In this document: positions 7,414 through 12,950 of the stretch, piece by piece
Position numbering within the stretch: the first letter of the stretch is position 1
Layout: every line of letters begins with the position of its first letter
Source: Solobacterium sp.
Lineage (GTDB): Bacteria; Bacillota_I; Bacilli_A; Erysipelotrichales; Erysipelotrichaceae
DNA length: 12,950 nt
Assembly (NCBI GenBank): GCA_017543005.1
Contig: JAFWEA010000306.1
Span: 1 to 12,950, forward strand
Direction of reading: 5' to 3'
Translations under genes and position numbers: made by a program
Notes under the pieces: generated by a model
Told to the model about the DNA's origin: nothing
Databases searched by the model: none
Seen by the model: only the letters and a program-made list of their open reading frames with translations

Positions 7414-8112
7414 ATGGCAAAAATCAATGAACTGCCGGGCTCGGAACGGCCGCGGGAAAAAGGCCTGCGGGAAGGGATCGGAAAGCTGGCCAACCGGGAG
7501 CTGCTGGCGCTTCTGCTGCGTACCGGCAGACCCGGTAAATCGGCTTTGGAGATAGCAGATGAGGTGCTGATGAAAGCCGGTGGCATACAGGGACTGGGCC
7601 GCATGGATCATCAGGAACTCTGCCGGATCCAGGGCATCTCTGACATCAAGGCCCTGGAGCTGGAAGCCGGGCTGGAACTGGCCAGGCGCATCATCCGCGA
7701 ACAGGCCGACGGCCGTAATATCGTCAAGGAACCTGAGCAGCTGGTCAGCTGGCTGCAGATGACCCTCGGATCCCAGCGGCAGGAACACTTTATGGTCGTA
7801 TGTCTGGATACTTCACTGCATATCCTGACCAGCCGGGTGCTGTTTGTCGGCACACTGGATGCCAGCATGGTGTCACCGCGGGAAATCCTGCGGGAAGCCC
7901 TGATGCAGTCGGCCGCCGCCATCATCCTGGTGCACAACCATCCCAGCGGCTCCCTGCAGCCGAGCTTCGCGGATATCCGCATGACGGAAAAGATCACTGC
8001 CGCGGCCGAAGTCATGGATGTGCGGGTGCTGGACCATCTGATCATCTCGCGGGACGGGTGTCTGAGCATGAAGCGGGAAGGGATGATGAAAAACATGACG
8101 TCGAGTTTCTGA
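7414..8112 (+). CDS. radC: RadC family (UPF0758) JAMM/MPN+ protein
   Basis: This is a complete 232-residue RadC protein. Residues 1-95 form the N-terminal helical region, with RPREKG and LANRELLALLLRTG, and a helix-hairpin-helix-like stretch at about 57-90. Residues 105-228 form the MPN+ domain with the zinc motif HNHPSG at 174-179, Asp187 in the expected place, and a candidate Glu124. The role of RadC is unsettled; links to DNA repair and competence have been proposed but are not firmly shown. The ATG at 7414 has a GGAGG site at 7401-7405. An in-frame TTG at 7357 lies inside the preceding terminator and was not used. No convincing promoter lies in the 49 bases between terminator and start, so read-through from the EIIA promoter may contribute. 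Confidence 0.95.
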   Translation: MAKINELPGSERPREKGLREGIGKLANRELLALLLRTGRPGKSALEIADEVLMKAGGIQGLGRMDHQELCRIQGISDIKALELEAGLELARRIIREQADGRNIVKEPEQLVSWLQMTLGSQRQEHFMVVCLDTSLHILTSRVLFVGTLDASMVSPREILREALMQSAAAIILVHNHPSGSLQPSFADIRMTEKITAAAEVMDVRVLDHLIISRDGCLSMKREGMMKNMTSSF

Positions 8113-8125
8113 CAGACGATGCCTG

Positions 8126-8134
8126 TGGTATAAT
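8126..8134 (+). promoter_or_regulatory. Extended -10 promoter of the lipoprotein gene
   Basis: TGG-TATAAT forms a perfect extended -10, only eight bases before the first ATG at 8143. The -35 region overlaps the radC stop codon and is weak. GACAGA (8111-8116) and TCTGTC (8135-8140) form an inverted repeat that brackets the -10 box. Confidence 0.6.
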
Positions 8135-8142
8135 TCTGTCGT

Positions 8143-9207
8143 ATGATTCGGCAAATGAAAAAATTACTGGCTGTGGTCTCGGCTGTCCTGCTGCTGACCG
8201 GCTGCGCCACGGTAAAAACCCAGATCGCCTATACGGTATATCCGGTCGGTTTTCTGATTGAGCGGCTGACCGGCAATCCGTCCCGGGCTGTTTCCGTTCA
8301 GCAGGACATGATCGTTCAGCGGGCCCAGCTCAAGGAGAATTACGCCGAGATCCTTGCGGATTCCGCGGTCTTCTTCTATGTCGGCCAGCTGGAACCGTAC
8401 CGCAGTGTCTATGCGGCGGAGATCAACGCGGCCTGTTCCTCGCAGATTGATCTTTCTGCGATGAATGCGGTATATGACTTTGAACGTTACATGCCGGTGT
8501 ATGCCGGGGATGATGTTACCTATGTCGAGAGCCGCTACTACAACGACCCGGTTATGGACAGCATCGATACGGATGTCAAGGACCTCTATCTCTGGACGGA
8601 CCCGATCGCGATGCTCAGCATGGCCAAGGATATCCGGGACTGGCTGCTTACGGCTTATCCGGAGGACAAGGAAGCGATTGAAGACAATTTCCAGAAACTG
8701 GAAACAGATCTGATCAATCTTGACGCCCAGTACCAGGCGTTGGCTACGGCCAACCAGCATGAGAAAAAGGAAATCAAGTTCGTGTCCATGACCGCCAGTT
8801 TCGGCAACTGGCAGAAGACATACGGCTTCCAGGTTTACCCGGTCATTCTGTCCAAATACGGGGTGCTGCCGAATGATGACCAGCTGGCCGTCATCGAGAA
8901 GCGGATTCAGGATGACGGGGTCCGGTATATCGTCTATGAGCCGAATATGACGGCTGATATGACGGCGCTGTTCAACCGGCTGGAAGATGATCTGCACCTG
9001 ACCCGCGTAGAGCTGAGCAATCTGTCTTCGCTGACCGAGGAAGAAGATCGTTCCGGCAAGGATTATCTTTCCATCATGTACGAAAACCTCAGCGTGCTGG
9101 AAACCATGCGGGAACCGCGGCAGAGCAGCGCGCAGACCGTTACAGCGGAAGCGGCAGTGACGGCCGAAGAAGAGCCGGATGCCGAAGCAACCGCAGAACC
9201 GGAATAA
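8143..9207 (+). CDS. ZnuA/TroA-like lipoprotein lacking metal ligands
   Basis: This 354-residue lipoprotein has a Lys-containing N-terminus, a hydrophobic core and the lipobox LLTGC with the lipid-accepting Cys21. The mature part resembles cluster A-I solute-binding proteins of Zn/Mn ABC transporters: VYPVGFLIERLTG near the start, YAEILADSAVFFYVGQLEPY, the backbone-helix region DPIAMLSMAKDIRDWLL, VSMTASFGNWQKTYG, and the closing EEEDRSGKDYLSIMYENLSVL. However, the metal-binding histidines of the family are absent: there is no His in the first lobe, LYLWTDP (148-154) stands where DPHxWLDP is expected, and SMTASFG (215-221) replaces SHDAFG. The whole protein has two histidines, neither at a ligand position. 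The C-terminus is an acidic Ala/Glu tail. No permease or ATPase genes adjoin it. It may bind something else or have a structural role. Neither possible ATG (8143, 8155) has a ribosome binding site. Confidence 0.8.
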   Translation: MIRQMKKLLAVVSAVLLLTGCATVKTQIAYTVYPVGFLIERLTGNPSRAVSVQQDMIVQRAQLKENYAEILADSAVFFYVGQLEPYRSVYAAEINAACSSQIDLSAMNAVYDFERYMPVYAGDDVTYVESRYYNDPVMDSIDTDVKDLYLWTDPIAMLSMAKDIRDWLLTAYPEDKEAIEDNFQKLETDLINLDAQYQALATANQHEKKEIKFVSMTASFGNWQKTYGFQVYPVILSKYGVLPNDDQLAVIEKRIQDDGVRYIVYEPNMTADMTALFNRLEDDLHLTRVELSNLSSLTEEEDRSGKDYLSIMYENLSVLETMREPRQSSAQTVTAEAAVTAEEEPDAEATAEPE

Positions 9208-9225
9208 GCGCATAACGCGTTTCAG

Positions 9226-9261
9226 AGCCTCCTATGATACAATATTCAGGGAGGTTTTTTT
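9226..9261 (+). promoter_or_regulatory. polA leader: terminator-like hairpin holding the promoter -10 and ribosome binding site
   Basis: An extended -10 (TGA-TACAAT, 9235-9243) predicts initiation near 9250. It lies inside an inverted repeat: 9226-9233 pairs with 9249-9256, with two G-T pairs, and TGA 9235-9237 pairs with TCA 9246-9248, with an eight-base loop. A T-run (9255-9261) follows the stem. The 3' arm GGGAGG is the polA ribosome binding site. Transcripts from upstream would form this hairpin; transcripts starting at the internal promoter would lack the 5' arm. Confidence 0.5.
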
Positions 9262-9263
9262 GT

Positions 9264-11867
9264 ATGAAAAAACTGTTGCTGGTGGATGGAAATTCGATGC
9301 TGTTCCGGGCGTACTATGCCACGGCTTACGGCCGCAAAATGACAAGTCCGGAAGGAATTCCGACCAATGCGGTATTCGGCTTTGCGTCCATGATGCAGAA
9401 AGCGATTGATACGGTGAAGCCGGATTCGGTGCTGGTGGCTTTTGATGCCGGCAAGCATACCTTCCGGCATGAATTATATGCGGATTACAAAGGCGGGCGG
9501 AAGCCGGCTCCGGATGACCTGGTGCCGCAGTTCGGCCTGGTGCGGGATTATCTGGACGGTTTTCATATCCGCTGGGTGGAGATGCCCGATATTGAAGCGG
9601 ACGACCTGATCGGCACGATGTCGAAAAAGTCGGAAGAATATGAAACCGTGATCCTGACCAGTGACCGGGATATGCTGCAGCTGATCGATGACAGCACTAC
9701 GGTCCTGCTGATGAAGAAGGGGCTGACCGATATGGCTGCCATGACCCCGGCTGCCCTGCAGGAAGAACTGGGCATTGCCCCGCTGCAGATCATTGATCTC
9801 AAAGGCCTGATGGGCGATGCCAGCGACAATATTCCCGGTATTCCCGGTGTCGGGGAAAAGACGGCCCTGAAGCTGCTGGCCGACTACGGTTCGGTGGAGA
9901 ATGTGCTGGCCCATGCGGGGGAACTGAAGGGGGCACTGGCCAAGAAAGTGGAGGCCGGAAAGGATTCGGCAGTTTTGAGCAAGACACTGGCGACGATCCG
10001 CCGGGATGTACCGCTGACCTTCGGTCCGGATGACTGCGCATTCACCCCGGATTATGCCTCTTTGATCCGCTTCTTTGAAAGCCTAGATATGAAGAGCCTG
10101 ATCGGCCGGTATGCGGATCTTGCGGAAACAGCCCCGGCAGAAGAGCCCAAGCCGGAAGCTTCCTTTACCCGGGCAGAGGTATGCCCGAAAGAACTGCTGG
10201 AGGGACCGCTGGCCGTGTTTGTGGATGCCGCTTCGGAATCGTTCCTGCAGGCCGAAGCCTATGGGCTGGGGCTGGCCACGGCGAATGGCTGCGTCTACAT
10301 GGATCTTGAAGATGTCAGAAAGGATGCGGAGCTCTGCCGTGTCCTGCAGGATCCGGACCATACGGTGATCGGCTTTGATGTGAAGCGGAACATGCATCTG
10401 CTTGGCCGGGCGGGACTGCCGGTCCGGTTCAGCGAGGATGCCATGATCCTGGCTTCCCTGGCTGATTCCACTCTGACCAGCATTGACAAGATCTTTGACC
10501 GCTTTGATCTGCACACCGCTTCATCCCAGGACCAGGTGCACGGCAAGCCCGGAAGACCGGTCCTGGCGGATCCGGACATGCAGACACGGTTTGCCTGTGA
10601 AAGTGCAGCCAATATCCTGAAACTGTATGAACTGACGCTGCCGCTGATCAAAGAATATGAAATGATGTCCCTGTACCGGGATATCGAAATGCCGCTGACG
10701 GAAATCCTGTACCGGATGGAAAAGACCGGCATTGTCTGTGACGAGAGCGTGCTGACCGAGATCGCTGCCGGCATGAAGAAGGAAATCGATGCCGAACAGG
10801 CGGAAATCTATGCCCAGGCCGGCCAGGAATTCAATATCAATTCCCCCAAGCAGCTGGCGGAAGTCCTGTATGACAACCTGCAGCTGCCCAGCGGCCGCAA
10901 GCGCAGCACCTCGGCGGATGTGCTGGAAAAACTGGCGGATTTCCATCCGATCATCAGTCATCTGCTGAATTACCGCAAACTGCAGAAAATCTACAGCACC
11001 TATGCCGAAGGTCTGCAGAAGTATATCGCCGCGGACGGGAAAATCCATACGCTGTACAACCAGTGTGCCACCCAGACCGGCAGACTCTCCTCGAGTGAAC
11101 CGAACCTGCAGAACATCAGTGTCCGGGATGAACAGGGCAAGGTTATCAGACGGGCCTTCAAGCCGAGTCCGGGCAATGTGCTGATTGCCAGTGACTATCA
11201 TCAGATCGAACTGCGCATGCTGGCCCATATGGCCGATGAGCCGAGCCTGATCGAAGCCTTTGTCTCCGGCATTGATATTCATACCAAGACGGCCATGGAT
11301 GTGTTCGGCGTAGCCCAGGCAGACGTGACACCGCTGATGCGGCGGCGGGCAAAGACCGTCAATTTCGGCATTGTCTATGGCATCAGTGACTTCGGCCTGG
11401 CTCAGCAGCTCGATATCAGCCGCAAGGAAGCAGCCGAGTTTATCGACAGCTACTACCGGTCCTATCCGGGCATCCGTTCCTACATGGAACAGATCGTGAA
11501 AGACTGTGAGCGGGACGGCTATGTGACAACCCTGTGCGGCCGGCGGCGGGAAATCCCGGAAATCCATGACAAGAACCGCATGGTGCGTGAATTCGGCCGC
11601 AGAGCTGCCATGAATGCCCCGATCCAGGGCTCGGCTGCCGATCTGATCAAGATTGCGATGATCCATATCGACCAGGCCATGAAGGAAGCCGGTGTCAAAG
11701 CGAAGATGATCCTGCAGGTACATGACGAACTGATCTTTGATGTACCGAAGGAAGAAGTCGAACAGATGAAACAGATCGTGGAAGAGGGCATGGTCAAGGC
11801 CATGACCCTGAAGGTGCCGCTGACCGTGGAATGCTCCGTCGGCACGGACTGGTATGAGGCCAAATAA
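9264..11867 (+). CDS. polA: DNA polymerase I
   Basis: This 867-residue enzyme fills gaps and removes RNA primers in replication and excision repair. Residues 1-290 are the 5'-3' exonuclease with LLVDGNSMLFRAYYA, EADDLIG, LTSDRDMLQLI and GDASDNIPGIPGVGEKTA. Residues 310-480 are the 3'-5' exonuclease fold, which looks inactive: D321 is kept but E. coli Glu357 is Ala (DAASE), and the EDAD-type motif reads ESAA. The polymerase domain has motif A DYHQIELR (644-651), motif B from R695 and K697 to Y705-G706, and motif C LQVHDELIF (H820, D821, E822). His646 replaces the near-universal serine of DYSQIELR. The ATG at 9264 was chosen over an in-frame ATG at 9234 because GGGAGG lies nine bases before it and MKKLLLVDGNS is the usual start. 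The stop overlaps the mutM start by one base. Confidence 0.98.
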   Translation: MKKLLLVDGNSMLFRAYYATAYGRKMTSPEGIPTNAVFGFASMMQKAIDTVKPDSVLVAFDAGKHTFRHELYADYKGGRKPAPDDLVPQFGLVRDYLDGFHIRWVEMPDIEADDLIGTMSKKSEEYETVILTSDRDMLQLIDDSTTVLLMKKGLTDMAAMTPAALQEELGIAPLQIIDLKGLMGDASDNIPGIPGVGEKTALKLLADYGSVENVLAHAGELKGALAKKVEAGKDSAVLSKTLATIRRDVPLTFGPDDCAFTPDYASLIRFFESLDMKSLIGRYADLAETAPAEEPKPEASFTRAEVCPKELLEGPLAVFVDAASESFLQAEAYGLGLATANGCVYMDLEDVRKDAELCRVLQDPDHTVIGFDVKRNMHLLGRAGLPVRFSEDAMILASLADSTLTSIDKIFDRFDLHTASSQDQVHGKPGRPVLADPDMQTRFACESAANILKLYELTLPLIKEYEMMSLYRDIEMPLTEILYRMEKTGIVCDESVLTEIAAGMKKEIDAEQAEIYAQAGQEFNINSPKQLAEVLYDNLQLPSGRKRSTSADVLEKLADFHPIISHLLNYRKLQKIYSTYAEGLQKYIAADGKIHTLYNQCATQTGRLSSSEPNLQNISVRDEQGKVIRRAFKPSPGNVLIASDYHQIELRMLAHMADEPSLIEAFVSGIDIHTKTAMDVFGVAQADVTPLMRRRAKTVNFGIVYGISDFGLAQQLDISRKEAAEFIDSYYRSYPGIRSYMEQIVKDCERDGYVTTLCGRRREIPEIHDKNRMVREFGRRAAMNAPIQGSAADLIKIAMIHIDQAMKEAGVKAKMILQVHDELIFDVPKEEVEQMKQIVEEGMVKAMTLKVPLTVECSVGTDWYEAK

Positions 11868-12670
11868 TGCCTGAACTGCCGGAAGTTGAAACTGTGCTCC
11901 GGGCTCTGGAAGTCAGAGTCAGGGATGCCGAAATCAGTGATATTATCGTCCGCTGGCCGAAAGTGATCGAAGGGGATCCGGACGAATTTGTTAAGACCCT
12001 GAAAGGTCAGCATTTCCGTGAATTCAGGCGGCGCGGGAAGTACCTGCTGTTTACCATGGATGACTGCCTGCTGGTCAGCCATCTGCGCATGGAGGGCAAG
12101 TATTTCATCAAGACACCGGAAGAACCGTACAGCCGGCATGAGCATCTGGTCTTCTGCCTGGCCGACGGCCGGCAGCTGCGCTATCACGATACCCGCAAGT
12201 TCGGCCGCATGCAGATCCTGCCGAAGGATACGGACCTGGCTTCGTTCCATGATCTGGGGCCGGAACCGTTTGATGCCGGGTTCTGCCGGGAATATATCCA
12301 TGCCTGGCGCAGAGGCAGAAAGATGCCGCTTAAGTCGCTGCTGTTGAATCAGTCATTCGTGGCCGGGGTCGGCAATATCTACGCCGATGAGATCCTGTTT
12401 GCCTGCGGGCTTAGGCCGGGGCGCAGCTGTGCCCGGATCACCGCCGCGGATGAAGAGCATCTCGTTCAGGAAACAAGACGCATCCTCGGGGCGGCCATTG
12501 CCTCCGGCGGCACAACCATCCGCAGTTACAACAGCTTCGGGATCACCGGCCTGTTCCAGCTGGAATGCCAGGTGCACGAGCAGAAGATCTGCCGTAAGTG
12601 CGGCAGTGAAATCAGAATGAAATGGATCGGCGGGCGGTCCAGCTACTATTGCCCGCACTGTCAGAAATAA
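11867..12670 (+). CDS. mutM: Formamidopyrimidine-DNA glycosylase (Fpg)
   Basis: This base-excision repair enzyme removes 8-oxoguanine and formamidopyrimidines and then cleaves the abasic strand. After loss of the initiator Met, the N-terminal PELPEVETV supplies the catalytic Pro1 and Glu2, and Lys57 follows in RRRGKYLLF. Further family features are SHLRMEGKYF (Met wedge), DTRKFGRM (intercalating Arg and Phe), the H2TH region QSFVAGVGNIYADEIL, SGGTTIRSY, and a C-terminal zinc finger CxxC-x16-CxxC (C242, C245, C262, C265) with the GRSSYYCPHC loop. At 267 residues it is complete and of usual length. Its ATG shares one base with the polA stop (TAATG), so translation is probably coupled. polA next to mutM places a gap-filling polymerase with a glycosylase in one repair operon. 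Confidence 0.97.
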   Translation: MPELPEVETVLRALEVRVRDAEISDIIVRWPKVIEGDPDEFVKTLKGQHFREFRRRGKYLLFTMDDCLLVSHLRMEGKYFIKTPEEPYSRHEHLVFCLADGRQLRYHDTRKFGRMQILPKDTDLASFHDLGPEPFDAGFCREYIHAWRRGRKMPLKSLLLNQSFVAGVGNIYADEILFACGLRPGRSCARITAADEEHLVQETRRILGAAIASGGTTIRSYNSFGITGLFQLECQVHEQKICRKCGSEIRMKWIGGRSSYYCPHCQK

Positions 12671-12671
12671 C

Positions 12672-12950
12672 ATGAAGAGAATCGGAATCACCGGGACCAT
12701 CGGGTCCGGAAAATCTACCTTTGCGGATCTGGTCAGGGAAGCCGGCTGGCCGGTTTTCGACGCGGATGCAAGCAGTAAGACATTCCTGCAGAAAGGCACC
12801 GGCTCGTATGACGAGATCATTGCCTGGTTCGGACCGGAAGTGCTGGACGAAGAGGGCAATCTGGTGAATGCGGCGCTCTCCCGCCGGATCTTCTCCAATG
12901 AAGAAAACCGCCTGATGCTCAACCAGATCATTCATCCCAGAGTGAAGGCG
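12672..12950 (+). CDS. coaE: Dephospho-CoA kinase, 3' end missing
   Basis: The first 93 codons of dephospho-CoA kinase are present; the gene runs past the window edge. The enzyme phosphorylates the 3'-hydroxyl of the ribose of dephospho-CoA, the last step of coenzyme A synthesis. The Walker A motif GTIGSGKST follows the start MKRIGI, then comes VFDADASSKTF, the family's conserved V-x-D-A-D region, and later NQIIHPRVK, where the family has IxHP. The ATG is one base after the mutM stop, with no separate ribosome binding site, so translation is probably coupled. polA-mutM-coaE order is known from Bacillus and relatives. Confidence 0.95.
   Translation, partial: MKRIGITGTIGSGKSTFADLVREAGWPVFDADASSKTFLQKGTGSYDEIIAWFGPEVLDEEGNLVNAALSRRIFSNEENRLMLNQIIHPRVKA

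Noticed and set aside
8143..9207. Calling the lipoprotein a zinc or manganese transporter component
   Set aside because: The canonical ligand residues are missing and no permease or ATPase genes are nearby, so a transport label would overstate the evidence.
8164..9213. Long open frame on the minus strand opposite the lipoprotein gene
   Set aside because: It is a shadow of the GC-rich plus-strand gene; its translation has no recognisable domain, and the plus strand has a lipobox and clear family similarity.
9234..9263. Upstream in-frame ATG for polA
   Set aside because: It would add ten residues not found in the family and lies within the promoter -10 region; the ATG at 9264 has the ribosome binding site.
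10521..11723. 400-codon open frame on the minus strand inside polA
   Set aside because: It is antisense to the most conserved part of DNA polymerase I, has no ribosome binding site that I can see, and its protein matches no known pattern.

Overview
The window looks like chromosomal core sequence from a moderately GC-rich, Gram-positive bacterium of the Bacillota, and the gene content fits an Erysipelotrichia-type organism best. The evidence is the polA-mutM-coaE order known from Firmicutes, a lipobox lipoprotein, a surface glucosaminidase with SH3-like modules, a single-pass PASTA protein, a mannose-family PTS EIIA protein and strong AGGAGG-type ribosome binding sites. The lineage is an inference from gene content and order, not from a marker search. 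Genes are tightly packed and no gap exceeds about 100 bases. I see no tRNA, rRNA, CRISPR array, insertion sequence or phage gene.

Left region (1-2880, plus strand): the 3' part of a large surface N-acetylglucosaminidase. Its 5' end lies outside the window. It ends in a strong hairpin terminator that probably also serves the convergent gene.

Middle-left region (2880-6814, minus strand): read in transcription order this is nagA (GlcNAc-6-phosphate deacetylase), then a membrane-anchored protein with about nine PASTA-like repeats and no kinase domain, then a small metallo-beta-lactamase-fold hydrolase. A terminator follows the PASTA gene and TATAAT boxes precede both downstream genes, so these are probably partly independent units.

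Middle region (6815-8112): a 98-base divergent promoter region separates nagA from a plus-strand orphan mannose-family PTS EIIA gene. This is followed by a terminator and radC.

Right region (8113-12950, plus strand): a lipoprotein of the ZnuA/TroA metal-binding fold that has lost the canonical metal ligands, then polA, mutM and the start of coaE. polA and mutM overlap by one base and coaE begins one base after mutM, so these three are one operon of DNA replication/repair and CoA synthesis.

Functionally, the left half is mostly about cell wall and amino sugars: cutting wall glycan, deacetylating GlcNAc-6-phosphate, sensing or binding wall fragments, and PTS control. The right half is housekeeping. 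I did not find a clearly new multi-gene system. The most interesting items are the ligand-less ZnuA-like lipoprotein with a possibly leaderless start, a polA leader whose promoter -10 box sits inside a terminator-like hairpin that also holds the ribosome binding site, the kinase-less PASTA protein, and a histidine replacing the usual serine in DNA polymerase motif A.
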